Below, piece by piece: positions 10,101-22,500 of a DNA stretch of 64,000 bases. Each line of letters begins with the position of its first letter. The stretch's first letter is position 1. The DNA comes from Diphasiastrum complanatum (taxonomy: Eukaryota; Streptophyta; Lycopodiopsida; Lycopodiales; Lycopodiaceae). The DNA lies in the NCBI GenBank assembly GCA_029204225.1, contig CM055099.1:47678542-47742541 (forward strand), in the 5' to 3' direction. The notes beneath the pieces are model-generated. The model did no database searches. It was not told the DNA's origin and saw nothing but the letters and a program-made list of their open reading frames with translations. Made by a program: the position numbers and the translations under genes.

Positions 10101-11355
10101 TCACAAAGATCTCTCTTTTGTAATAAATTTGAATGCCTTTCGAAAAATCGTAACATTTGGCGAGTTTTTAGCTTGATATCTAAATTGTGCTCTTCTGTAA
10201 AACCAATGAAAAAGTTGAACTAAATATTTATTTCTTGAATTGTGTCCTCCATGATTTGTAGCTCTATGAAATGCTCCCCTTGCTTGTTAATGAGATTTTT
10301 CCATGCCTTGTGATGACCAGATACTTAAGCTTCCATATTCCTTTGCAAAATAAATTGCACGATGAAGAAGGATGTGCTGCAAACCAGAGTTTTGATTAGT
10401 TACATCAATAGAAAAAAATATAAGCCTAAATGAGATAAGTACCAGATAATGATATAGATTAGTACCATGTAATGTGTAACGTTGTCTTTTCTCCAACAAT
10501 CATGTACAGATTTTACAAATGTGGTAAGTTGGTCTCTCTTTTTCACTCGATTACTTCCTTCTAGTGTTCGTGTGGCTTGAACAATTTCTCTCCAAATTTT
10601 GTATCTAACACTTCATTCTTTGCATGTGTGATTGGATAAGAAACTTCTTGCTTTAGCACCTCCAATTGATGGCTTATTAGGAACGTTTCCTTTTTTTCTG
10701 GAGAGTCTGTCACTTTTTTCAGTCGTGACATTCCCTTTATGTAGTCCTGCATTTGACAGAACTATTTATAACCTCCTAATTGTTGCTGTAGCCACAGACT
10801 CCAGTTTATGATTCCATGCTAGTAGAATATGCAGGTAAATAAGTTTTTTCAATAATACGAACCTCAACATGCAATGTGCATATATGAATATTTTTTAATG
10901 GAATTGGCAAAACAAATTTTATATTTGGATCTTCAACTTCTCATGTTGGGCCAGTATGTTTGATCGTCCCAAATTCATATTGTAGCAATCCTTCATGTAA
11001 TAAAGACATGGATGCTTTGATGTTGCCCCATGAGAGACATTATACATACATTTTAATGTTTTCAAATCCCCTGAATGTTCGAATTCTTTTTTTTCGATTG
11101 CCGCTATGTGTAGATAGGTCATCAATATTCTTCATCGATACTCTCTTTCTTTTTCTCTTCATCATTGTCTTTTTTATAACTTTTATATCAACAACAAATT
11201 TTAAACTCTCGGATCGCAACTTTTCCATGGATTCTAACATTTCTTGGTTTGATCCCCGAAGAGTAGTGACTATAGCATTCAACTCTGACATAACATTCTT
11301 GAGTGCATTGTTTTCAGCACTAGTGTGCTGTGTCGTAATATACCAACAAGGTTAA
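10101..11355 (-). pseudogene. Relic Q: unrecognised two-exon coding region, decayed
   Basis: Reading the minus strand from about 11355: a coiled-coil-like segment (MSELNAIVTTLRGSNQEM...) leads into Lys/Arg-rich sequence. Then comes a conserved-looking block with IPLKNIHICTLHVEVRIIEK and, after a one-base slip in a poly-A run, LIYLHILLAWNHKLESVATA, HKGNVTTEKSDRLSRKKGNV and DNVTHYM. An intron (10465-10377, acceptor GTTTGCAG) separates this from HILLHRAIYFAKEYGSLSIW, SSQGMEKSH, ATNHGGHNSRN and QLFHWFYR, ending at TGA 10101-10103. At least five in-frame stops break it, including one between GMEKSH and QARGAF. I do not recognise the family. The upstream part is cut by the LTR-like repeat at 11454. 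Confidence 0.5.
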
Positions 11356-11453
11356 TATAGATTTTGTAGTAAATAGTATTGTTCCCATAGAGGACAGCGC
11401 TAGAAAGTTATGTTTTTGATACAATTTATGATAAGTGGTTTCAAGTGTTATTC

Positions 11454-12834
11454 TGGTTGTCGACAGACATTAAAAAGTAACCAGTATTACTTGTGTTTGG
11501 AGAATGTAATGTTGATAATCTCTGAACAACAATTTGGCCTCTATCAAATCGAATGAAACGCGTTCTACAGATGAGATGTTATCAGGGTAGTACAGCAGTG
11601 CTACACTCTGGCTGATTAAGATGTCAATAGAGAATCGAGAAGTGCTCGATGTATTTGCGACTGTGCAGACAATTAATTAATCGCGTTCACGAACTGTTCA
11701 TTTCTAGATAGAAGTCCTCAACAACTTAAGTCCGATTTAATGGTTAAAGAACACGAATAGTTTTAGAGCACGTTAGAAACTTATGTCAATTACAATCAGG
11801 AACACAGATCAAAGACTCAATTCTTTAGACAGGGACTATCATCTCATATGTATACATACAGCTTTATTCAATGAACGTGCTAGACTACACCAAAGATAGT
11901 CATTATTCGAGTGCCGAAAAGAAAGTATCTGCGACAAACGAATAAGATGGCTTTAAGACAGTTCTTTAGAGCATGTTTTACGATACATAGCAAATGACTG
12001 TAAAGTGCTAGAGAATCTGTCTGATCAAATAGTAATTCATATAATGTGTTAGAGATTGCTAGTAGACTCAAGATCACTCACACTGAACAGTGCGGAGAAC
12101 AGAGATAAGGGAGAATAACTCTTAGCACTCTATTCACTTCTTCAACCTCTTACATATGCATAAACTCTTCTCTCTCGATGATCGAGACTGAAGTGTGAGA
12201 TCAATATATGTTCTACAGGGCGAACAAACACACCTTTAAAACAACAGGTGCGTTGCTCCCGTGAAAGGGTCTAGTTAACAATTAGACTAAGTATACGTTC
12301 AATTATACCATAAGAGGTATATTTAACTAAGAGTTAAGATTACTCTAGTTTAACATGTCTTTTCATATGTAGTCATTTCGTGTGGATGACCTAGTTAAGG
12401 TTATCCAAGGCAATGTCTTTCCTTTTGAAGGACTTGTCCTTAATTACAAGGCAAGTACTTAATAGATATATCTTTGAAAAATGACTTAGGCCTCTTTGTG
12501 ATTTATAGTTATCTGGCTCATGTCTTCATTTTCGAGTATATCATGCCATATTTATGTTGATATTCAATATTTAACAATTTCGTGATTAAGTGGAATTTAG
12601 ACTTCCTGAGCCCAAATTATTATCTCTATTTAATAGTTGATTATTGAGAGTAATGTTTCGCACTCGGGATAAGATAATTTATGATTCTAAGAGAAAAGTC
12701 CGGTTCGTAATACTATTGAATACTCATTACTGACTTTTTCGAATCTTTGATATCCTATACGTTGTCTCATGGGAACTTTTTGTAGATATTATACACTGAA
12801 TGCTTAATATGAGAGCATTTGCTCAATATTTACA
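11454..12834 (-). mobile_element. LTR-like repeat A (Ty3/Gypsy-associated)
   Basis: It begins TGGTTGTCGAC on the plus strand and probably ends ...TTTACA (minus-strand start TGTAAATATTGAGC), giving TG...CA termini and about 1.38 kb. From 11454 to about 12285 it closely matches 23284-24112 in the same orientation. It is placed as the 3' LTR of the minus-strand Ty3 element, after the accessory ORF. The right boundary is a guess, because the second copy is truncated. Confidence 0.5.
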
Positions 12835-12929
12835 AGACTAGTTTAGTTTAACCAAAGATGGTCTGAGGCTCCGGAGCAGGCAGACACAGCTTGAAGTTGT
12901 TGTGTGAGGTCATCAATGAGGAGCAGGGC

Positions 12930-14155
12930 CTAAAGGTATTCTTCGTGTGAATCGGGCCCGCTGCAAGATGGGGTGGCTTCACTCGAGAGCTCCTTCAGCT
13001 CAGCCAACTCTTCCTCGATAAGTGCCTTTGCATCCTCGAGCGGTTTCAAGAACTTGACTCGAAAATTTTTTAGCATCTGGCCTTGGAGCTGGTTCAGCTT
13101 CGTGAGATCAACTGATTGACCCTGCATTGGTGCTCAGAGAAAGAGCAGCTTCTGTCTTTATTCGCGTCATTTGCTCCTCATGTAAATATTTCTGGAGAGC
13201 GACGTTGTGTTGATTTGCAGTCAAAAGTTCTTGCTTCAAAGAATTATTTTGAGTTTGAAAATTGTCAAACTTGGCCTCAATTGCCTTATTTGTCTGCTTC
13301 AAAGCATCAGCAGGATGTGGAAGCATATGTTGGCTTTGAAGAATCAGCAGCAGCAACAACAACTCCATCTGTCTCCATGGCATTAGTATCAGCTGTAGCT
13401 TGTTGTGAAGGTGTAGTATCTATCTCCATAGCAGCTGCTACTTCGATCGCTGGCGCAACATCAGTTGTAACCGGAATAGGCACGGTCAGGAGGCTAGAAA
13501 GATCAATTGGCTTTGGGGCCAACATCCTTCCCATCAGCATGGTTTTCTCTTGCTTAGTCAGAATTTCAAAATGAACGCACAATCGAGAAACATGTGCTCC
13601 AACTCCAGAAAACTTTTGGTGTTTTATCCACCGCAAAAAAGCCTTGTATGTAATAACACCGAAGCAAACTGGATTACCCACTAGTGCATCCAATATATAG
13701 CCAAAATTTTGCACTGAAATTGTTGCATCCGCATCCGTAAAAAATATTGCTTGATTGGCATATTTACAGAACAATTTGAATGTCGTATCTCTGATCATTG
13801 AGATTTTGTACCCCTTCGTGGGTACGAAACAATTTCTCAAAAAGTGTGCCGCTTCATCCACTGAGTCTTTGTTTGTAGAAACAATCTTTCCATCCAATGG
13901 TAATCCGAGGGCTGTGCAGAACAGGTCTTCAGTAATGGTGAAAACTTTTACTCGCACATGTACTTTGAAGTCTACCTCGGAGATGGAGTGGATGGAGTTC
14001 AAAAATTCTATACTAACTTCAGATAGGATGGTGGAAGGATCCACTTTCAGATCACCCAACCTGCATCGATCCAAATAGGACTGGATGGATGTCAGGCAGA
14101 TTACTGCGCGTGCTTTCCAGATAATAGTAGGGCTTGAGCTCGATCCAGAAGCCAT
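12930..14155 (-). pseudogene. Accessory ORF downstream of Ty3 pol (transposon-associated protein)
   Basis: The first frame starts at ATG 14155 (MASGSSSSPT...) and runs to 13307, about 280 residues. It holds a compact domain with FLNSIHSISEVDF, FTITEDLFCTALGLPLDG and NFGYILDALVGNP, then an acidic Ala/Thr-rich linker. Coding continues in a second frame (13383-13108, coiled coil ALKQTNKAIEAKFDNF) and a third (13127-12930, another coiled coil), so two frameshifts separate the parts. The N-terminal pattern recalls the 'putative plant transposon protein' domain found in some plant Ty3 elements; this is from memory and weak. It lies between integrase and the presumed 3' LTR, in sense orientation, where envelope-like or extra ORFs occur in other lineages. 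Copia C1 is inserted just upstream. Confidence 0.5.
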
Positions 14156-14309
14156 TACGTTGAATGATTGATGACAGCTCCGAGATTGCAATAGGGCATA
14201 CAAGATCGCTTTAATCGCAGAGAGAGTGAGCGCATGAAAGCATGTAATCGCAAGAAGAAACTGTAAGGAAGAAAAATGGAAAATAACGATGATATGCAGT
14301 AGCGTTGTG

Positions 14310-15010
14310 TGTGAAAGTACTGTACTTTAGGACCATAAATGGATCTACAAAAGATCCACAAGAGTGATTGGATGCTTGCTTAGCAATCTACCAAAAAACT
14401 AGACACAAAAAAGTTGATCTAGATTGGCAATTTGACAAACAACAAGCATTAACAATCAAAAGACTTGATCAACATTGAAATCCGAGCCCACACATGTGTA
14501 CTACAGGCTGTAGTACGGAAGTCAACCTGAGAAACAAGTAGAAATTTATTTGGTTTCATTTGGATCACAAAAACTCAATGTACATAGTGAACTAGCTTGA
14601 GATTGCCAATGAGCTCCAAAAATTTTCTATCTTCTCACTATGGAGAGAGGGAATACATAGCAAATTCGACTTCCTTCTTGAAGTTAGGTGGATTTCCAGC
14701 ATGTAATAAGGAAAGTAACTCACCCTTCTTGCCCTAAAATGAAACCCTAGCCTAGATCCTAGAATTATGCTTGGTAGGTAGCTAGTTGGTCAAATTTTCA
14801 CCTTAAACTTGGGTGTAGGTCCTATAAAGTAGGGATGACCACCAAATAGACATGACCAACTCTCTTGACTTGACCTAACCTACATTAGGATGGGTTTTCC
14901 ATGTGGCATCATGGCCTCACATGTGCGGGACCCACTTGTGTATACAATTTATACTATTCTACATGGTTTTTGATCAAGCTAGATTTGACAATTTTTGGCA
15001 ATTCTTCACA
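14310..15010 (-). repeat. Copia C1 3' LTR
   Basis: TG...CA termini, with the polypurine-like GAGGAG (minus strand, 15016-15011) adjacent. It carries CACATGTG near 14490, the palindromic core shared by several LTR families in the window. Confidence 0.85.
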
Positions 15011-15254
15011 CTCCTCAAATTTAGCGTGATCTATCTACAACTCTCTTGCTAGATGAATGAATGCTTTTAGAAGTGTCTAAAAAATCCAGCTACAAACAAG
15101 GAACTTTTGAGACTCCAATAGAGAATGATGTCCATGAAGGATCTTTCACCACCTCTTAGAGGATCCCTTACAAGATGTTCCAAATATGTGTCTATATACA
15201 TGTAGCACACTTCAAAAACTATACATCATGCCAAGCCATGAATTCCAAGGCATT

Positions 15255-16181
15255 TTATGCACTTGAAGATACATCAATAAAACTATTAAGTGCATACATA
15301 ATGTTGCCAAAGACAACTTGCCTTGCTTGATCCATATGATTGAGCCTTGATGGCTCCATCTTGATACTCAAGATTCTTCTTGGAGTCCTCGGGTCTTGAG
15401 CTTGCTCCTCCACTTGACTTGACTCCAGACCATCAATGAATTGAATAAGGTATTGATCCAAAGGTGCTTCTTCAAGTTTACCGATCTTCCACTTTTGAAA
15501 GTTCACATTTCCACCATTGACAACTTCTTTGATGGAAAACAAGTACATTCTACAATCTCTACTTGAAGAGCAAAACACTACCATTATTCCTATCATTGAA
15601 ATAGGATAATCTTTGGTCCTTACATTGGAATGATCATGCACAAAGCATGTGGACACAAAGATTTCCAAAGCAAATGATGTTTCATCTTTTATGACTCTAT
15701 TCAAACTATTACAAAAATAGTTATCCAATGAAATTGCTTTATCAACAACAAATGTAGATTATAAAGCATCCCATTTCATTGTCTTGTCATACAAAGTAAT
15801 AAACACCATGGATCTTAAAGGTAAGAAACAAGTCACCTCATGTCTACTACTACTTTCCAAAAGGTATTCAAAGATAGTAGGCTCTCCAATGCTCACCACC
15901 CTTGCAAGATGCACACTTGAATGGACAATTTGCATGCAATTTGATGACTCAGCCATTGTCATTGAGGACTCTCTTGGAACTCTCATGCTTTGAGGCTGAT
16001 CCTCAAGATCTTCCTCCTTTTGATGCTCCTCCTCAATGCAAGCAAGATCACACCTTTCCAATATCTCCTCTTGACTGATCTCCTCCTTTGCCAAGCTCAT
16101 TCTTTCAAAAGCAACATTAGCTTCCAGCTTAAACAATCTTCCATGTTTAAATCCCTTTGCAATGCAAACATCATTCTTCAA
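15255..16181 (-). pseudogene. Copia C1 unique region after protease
   Basis: Frame 16181-15759 begins with the usual end of the Copia pre-integrase domain (GRLFKLEANVA). It then diverges into an acidic, Glu-rich sequence with no HHCC finger or integrase core. A second frame, 15728-15255, follows (157 residues, no recognised domain). The usual integrase-RT-RNase H block has been replaced or lost. Confidence 0.5.
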
Positions 16182-16187
16182 GATGAA

Positions 16188-17373
16188 TCAAACACCATGC
16201 TTAAAGTGGACATCCAAACCACTTTCTAAGAGTAGACCAACACTAAGCATATTCTTGGTGATTGATGGTACATAAAGGACATTTTCTAGATCCATGCATT
16301 TTGAGGATTCTAGACACAAAGAGATGGTGCCCACACCATCTATCCTACACTCTTTGTCATTTGCAGTAAAGACAAACTTTTTAACAGCATTGAAAGAGTG
16401 TAAGGTTGAGAAAAAGTCCTTTTCACAAGACATGTGGGAGCTAGCCCCACTGTCAATCCACCAATTGTCTCTTGAATTGCTATTGCTTGTTGGTGAGGAT
16501 GTAGGTGCCATCAAGAATACATCTACTTCATCCTCCTCCTCTCCTTTGCAAGGTTTCCTTGTTTGTCCTCCTCCACTTGTGCGCTTAGTCTCTTGTAGCA
16601 TTCAGATGCATAATGCCCCTTCTTTCCACAAAAGAAGCATTTTTGCTCTGACTTGTCCTTTGAGCTTGATGAATCATCCTCTTATTTGGCCTCCTTTGGA
16701 TGCTTCTTCTTTTCATTGGTCTTCTTTTTGCCCTTGAATGAGAAATTGGCTTTCTCATCACCATCCTGCAACGACAAGGAACTCATCCTAGATTTTGCAT
16801 GGAGCATCCTACACTCTTCAGCCACTAATACACTGTGAAGTCTTTCTATAGTTGGCAAAGTGTCTTGGATGGCAAAACTTTGGACCAAATTTGCAAAGTC
16901 ATCTCCTAGACCATTAAGGACAATTTGTACAAGCTCTCCATCATGAATCTTCTCTCCAATGGAAGCCAACTCCCTATTTAGAGACTTGATTCTGAGTACA
17001 TAATCATGTGCACTCTCCTCACTTCTCCTCATGCCTTGCAAAATTTGATTTCTAAGCATAAGAAGTCTAGAAGTGTTGCTAGACTCATAGATTGATTTTA
17101 AAGACTCCCAAGCCTCTTTGCACTAGTACAAGCTGATACTTCTCTCAACAAATCATTGTTCACATTCATCTTCACACAATAAAGTGCAAGCCTAGATCTC
17201 TTCTTGTATCTAGCTAACTCTTGTGCACCTAGAGGTTCATCTTCATCTTCAATCAAGAACTCATAAAGGTCTTGGAGCACCAAGAGTGACTCCATCCTAA
17301 CCTTCCAAATAGCATAATTTGTAGAATTCAGCCTCTCACTAGCTTCTACAAGGTATGCTCCAGCAGATCCCAT
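16188..17373 (-). pseudogene. Copia C1 gag, zinc knuckle and protease
   Basis: gag opens at ATG 17373 (MGSAGAYLVEASERLNSTNY) with the typical YAIWKVRMESLL block. A frameshift near 17098 is followed by frame 17059-16682 (DYVLRIKSLNRELASI, LVQIVLNGLGDDF). A CCHC zinc knuckle (CFFCGKKGHYASEC) lies near 16640-16598 in a third frame. Frame 16601-16188 contains the protease signature WWIDSGASSHM and the pre-integrase block up to LLLESGLDVHF. The frameshifts make this copy non-coding. Confidence 0.75.
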
Positions 17374-18170
17374 CTTACTAGTGACTTCTACAAACAAGAA
17401 ATAGATTTGATTGACTTGAAACTCACAAAGGTCTCATTGTTTCACTCAAATTTGATTTCTAATCCAACAAATGGACTTATAATCACAGTTCTATCACTCC
17501 CTCACAAAGCTGAAATGAAGATAAGATGAAGTGAAAACTACTTTCAAACAAATCTTGCCAAGAAATGGATTTCATTGTCTCTAGAAACTCACTAAGGTCT
17601 CTCTCTTGTAGTTTTTCACTCAAATTAGATTTCTAATCCAACAAATGGACTTATAATCTCAGTTCTAGCACTCCCTCACAAAGTTGGAATGAAGATAAGA
17701 TGATGTGAAATCTACTTACAATCAAATCTTGCCAATTTTGGCTATTTTTGGACAAAAAAATGACTTAATCTCTTTCTTCCTTCTTGGTGTACTTTCAAGA
17801 CCTGTTTTTAACCTTAATAGGACTTGAACTCAGCCTAGATTAATTAGATTCCATGAAACAAATTCAAATCTAATCAATGGCAAATGGTCTTGGTAGATTA
17901 TCCTAGGATCTCCACGAAAAATTACACCAACAGCTCACAAATTGAATTTTTTTGGATCAAATGAATACCATGAATTAAATGCAGGTTCAGAGGTGCCCAC
18001 ACATGTGGACAGTACAGATTTGGACCCCTACCAAGTTTGGGATTAAATCTCCTCACCAAAATCAAGATTCTAGCTTGCCCTCTCAATACTAGCTTTTAGC
18101 ACCAAAACTTGCTAAAAATGGATTTGCATTAGATCAATGGCTTATGCTCTTGTACTTGGCTCTGATACCA
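17374..18170 (-). other. Copia C1 leader and primer-binding site
   Basis: About 800 bp lie between PBS and gag. They contain an imperfect duplicated block (around 17440-17540 and 17610-17720, both with 'ccaacaaatggacttataatc'). No ORF is supported. Confidence 0.6.
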
Positions 18171-18870
18171 TGTGAAAGTACTGTACTTTAGGACCATAAA
18201 TGGATCTACAAAAGATCCACAAGAGTGATTGGATGCTTGCTTAACAATCTATCAAAAAACTAGACACAAAAAAGTTGATCTAGATTGGCAGTTTGACAAA
18301 CAACAAGCATTAACAATCAAAAGACTTGATCAACATTGAAATACGAGCCCACACGTGTGTACTCAGGCTGTAGTACGGACTTCAACCTGAGAAACAAGTA
18401 GAAATCGATTTGGTTTCATTTGGATCACAAAAACTCAATGTACATAGTGAACTAGCTTGAGATTGCCAATGAGCTCCAAAACTTTTCTATCTTCTCACTA
18501 TGGAGAGAGGGAATACATAGCAAATTCGACTTCCTTCTTGAAGTTAGGTGGATTTCCAGCATGTAATAAGGAAGTTAACTCACCCTTCTTGTCCTAAAAT
18601 GAAACCCTAGCCTAGATCCTAGAGTTATGCTTGGTAGGTAGCTAGTTGGTCAAATTTTCACCTTAAACTTAGGTGTAGGTCCTATAAAGTAGGGATGACC
18701 ACCAAATAGACATGACCAACTCTCTTGACTTGACCTAACCTACATTAGGATGGGTTTTCCATGTGGCATCATGGCCTCACATGTGCGGGACCCACTTGTG
18801 TACACAATTCACACTATTCTACATGGTTTTTGATCAAGCTAGATTTGCCAATTTTTGGCAATTCTTCACA
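18171..18870 (-). repeat. Copia C1 5' LTR
   Basis: Partner of 14310-15010. It carries CACACGTGTG near 18351, where the other LTR has CACACATGTG. It is bounded inside by the iMet PBS. Confidence 0.85.
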
Positions 18871-18875
18871 CTGTG

Positions 18876-19590
18876 GAAGGGATGATGACATGGCATGGTG
18901 ACATGACATTTGTCATTTCCATTTATGGAGGACGTGCATGGGTCAGAGTTTCAAAATATAATTTGACAGATCAATGTTAATGACGAAAGACCGTTTGTGA
19001 AAAGAAAAGAAATAAATAAATAAGAAACAATACCCATTTTGATATGTGATTGTACACACGTGTGAATAATGTTCATGTGGCCATCATCTTTAATGGATTA
19101 AAACAAAAAGTAGGTCGAGAGATTCTCGATAAGATTCTCAAAAATATGCTAGAAAGATTCGCGAAACCTTCTCGTGAGATCCTAGAAAATGATACAGAAA
19201 CTCACGAAAATTTCTCAAAAATTTTGGTAAGATACTAGAAAATCTCTCGAACTATTGTCGAAAAATGAAAATTATAACAATCTCTCAAACGAAAGCTAGA
19301 AAACTTCTTGAAAAATTGGAGAAAGATGCTAGAAAAGATTCTAGAAAGTTTTCACAAAAATTAAAACAAAGTGTACAGTTTGAGTGTCGCGAAAAAATCT
19401 CGAAAAGACGACTGATTTTGGAAGATTAAAAAAAGTCTAGAAAAATTCTCGAAAAATTCTCAAAAATACTTTGAAAAATGTTGGACGATGGTAGAAAATT
19501 TCACAAAAATTTCTAGAAAAGATAAAAGCAAATTCGCGATAAATTCCAGAAAAACACTAGAAATGAATAAGAATAAAAAAAATTCTGGTC
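18876..19590. other. Spacer after Ty3 pol, dense in TTCTAGAA/GAAAATTTC-like motifs
   Basis: No coding region. From about 19100 to 19575 the DNA is a degenerate run of CTAGAAAA, TCTCGAAAAATTCTC and similar words, giving many GAA/TTC alternations reminiscent of heat-shock elements. It lies between the end of pol and the accessory ORF of the Ty3 element. Confidence 0.45.
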
Positions 19591-19594
19591 AAAG

Positions 19595-22500
19595 TTAGTA
19601 TTTCTTCAGTCTGGACCCATTTATACGTAATGATAACAGTTCACCTTCAAGAGATTGAAGTTGTACAGAACCATTGCCAAACACCTCTATGACTTTATAA
19701 TGTCCAAGCCATCTCATATGGAGTTTTCTAGGGAAGTTTTGATGTCGACTGTTATATATCAGTGCAAAGTCATCAGCTTTAAGGTCACATTTTCTGATAC
19801 GACTGTCATACTTCTTCTTCCTTTGTTCCTGGATTTCCTCCGTCAATTTATGTGAATTTGCACGAGCTTTAGCTAGTTCTTCAATATTGGTCAACCTTTC
19901 GTTAATATAGTCTTCATCTGTTTGTTGAGCTTGAATACGAAAAGTTTTCAACTCAAATTCAATAGGCAAAATAGGATGCATACCATACGTAAGAAAATAT
20001 GGTGTCTATTTTGTCATAATTTAATCTGTATTACAATAAGCCCAGAGAACTGATGGTAGTTTCTGATCCCAATCTGTTGCATGTGCAATAGTAATTTTGT
20101 TCAGGATCTTACATAAAATTCCATTAGCTCTTTTTGTCAACCCGTTTGCTTTTGGATTATACGGTGTAGTTTTCTATGTTTGATCAGAAATATGTTGTCA
20201 GCAACCGTATAGTGTCATTTAGAAATTGTGTACCTCTGTCACTTACTAGTTCAAGTGGACAACCATATCTTGTGATTATACTTTTGAATAAAAACGTCGC
20301 GACAATTTTCACATCGTTTCGTTTCGTCATCTCTGCTTCAACATTCTTTGTAGCATAATCCGTTGCAACTAGAATATAATGACATTTAGTATGTCGGGTC
20401 ACAGGTTTGATTAGACCGACAAAGTCAATCTCCCACTTCTCAAATGGTGCAAGAGACAGGATTGGTGTCAACGGCCAATTCATTGCTTTGGTAGGCTTAC
20501 CAGATCTTTGGCATGGATCGCACAAATGAATAAAATTTGATACATCTTTGAACATGGTTGGTCACCAGTATTTGGCGGTCAATGTCTTATTAACGGTATT
20601 CTTCCATGCAAACTATCCTCCAACATCTTCTAAATGTAAGACTTGAACAACCTTTTTATATCTGCTATTTTGAGACATCTTCGTAGCTGATGATCAGCAC
20701 CAAGCTTGTACAAAACATTGTTAATAATCGTATAAGGTGCTACCTTATATTGAAAAACTGTCTTATATTGAAAAACTGTTTGTTGCTCTAAATCATAACC
20801 ATCCGGATATATCTGATCCTTGAGATAAGTAATGATATTAGAATATAACAAATTGGTGGAAGAAATTTCAAATAGATATTCGTTTGAAAAATCATCATTA
20901 ATTGGTTCTTCAATTTTTCCCGTGCTGAGTCGCAATAGATAATCAGCATTTGTATGATACTTTCCTTGGCAAAGTTCTACTTGATAAGTGAATTCCTACA
21001 AAAGTAGAACCCATCGAGCAATTCGTCCAGATAGATCTGGTTTATTTACAAGATACTTAAGAGCATAGTGATCAACATGAAAAATAAATGCATATCCCAA
21101 CAAATAATGTCGCAATTTCTTAACAGTGAAAATCATGCCAAGTGCTTCCGTTTCTGTAGCTGAATAATTCTTCTCTGATGCACTGAGCTGTCGACTCACA
21201 TAGTAAATGGGATGATCCTTCTTCTGGTCATCCTTCTGGCTCAAACAGATGCCAATAGCAAATGCAAAAGCATCAACATAACTATGAAATAAAATAGCCT
21301 AGTTGGGTGGTCTCAGAATAGGAGCATTGATCAACCTTTGCTTAAGTTCTTCGAATGCTTTCTATTGTTCATTCGTCCACAAGTATTCCACTTGTTTCTT
21401 CAGTAGATGTGTAAGAGAGGTAGCAATAGAAGCATGATTTTGAATAAATCTCCTGTAATAGCCAATATGTTCTAAAAAAGCTCTTAGTTCACATAAATTG
21501 GTTGGTATTTGGAGATCCTTTATAAGCTCGACTTTATCTTTATCGACTTCTATTAGATATCTTGTGCTCGAGTAATATTCCTTCTTTCATACCGAAAAAG
21601 CATTTCTCTAGATGAAGGGGTAAACAAGTATCTTGACATCGTTGCAATGTTAATTTCAGCTTCTGCAGGTGTGTCTTGATATCACTATATACACAGAAAT
21701 CATCAATGAATATTTCTAGAAAGGTTCTTAGGAAGGCAACAAAAAATTAACATCGTGATTCACTGAAAAGTAGCTGGTACATTACAAATACCAAAGGGCA
21801 TTTTGTTAGGCATAAGTGCCCCAATCCGTAGTGAATGTGGTCTTTGAACGATCCTCCTTTCGCACTCCAACCTGATTTTATCCAGAAAATCCGTCATAGA
21901 AACTGTAACGCTCTTGACCAGCAACCTGATCTAAGATGGAATCAATGAAGGGCAGAGGATGATGGTCCTTCCTTGTGGCAGCATTGAGTTTGCGAAAATC
22001 CTGGCATATTCCTATTTTGCCAGTCTTCTTCTTTGGGACGACAACAATGGGTGAAACCCATTCATTGCTTAAGACAGGATAGATAATACATGCCTTAAGG
22101 TGCTTGTTGAATTCGTGCTTAACCATGAGAGAGTACTTTGAATTGAGACGATACTGTCTCTGTTGAACAGGTACATCATCTTCCTTAAGATCAATAGGGT
22201 GCTCTCCAAATTCTGCAGGTATACCTTTCAAATTGTTGAATGACCAGACGAAAACATCTTGATACTCCTTCAATAATTCAATGATTCTCCAAGTGACTTT
22301 GAAACACGCACAAATCTGCCAGGTGCAAGTTCAATTAATTCAATATAATCTGGTAATATGATACCTTCTGTCATATTGGCCTTGGTATGGCCATGAATTT
22401 TGCGCATAGTTGACTCAATAGATGTATTGTTGTTGTCAACCTGGTTCTTGTAACCAAATTCGTGTTCAAATTCGTCACTCGAATTATCAGGCTCTTTCGA

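Larger units (their letters stand above)
14310..18870 (-). mobile_element. Copia C1: non-autonomous Ty1/Copia element, complete ends
   Basis: Two LTRs (14310-15010 and 18171-18870; 701 and 700 bp) start TGTGAAAG and end TTCACA. They differ at scattered sites, by my eye a few percent at most. On the minus strand the 5' LTR is followed by TGGTATCAGAGCC (18170-18158), the iMet primer-binding site, and the 3' LTR is preceded by a GAGGAG polypurine end. Flanks TTGTG (14305-14309) and CTGTG (18871-18875) match at four of five, consistent with an old target-site duplication. The 3.16-kb interior encodes gag, zinc knuckle and protease-like sequence, but no integrase core, RT or RNase H. It would depend on a relative for mobility. 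Confidence 0.85.
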
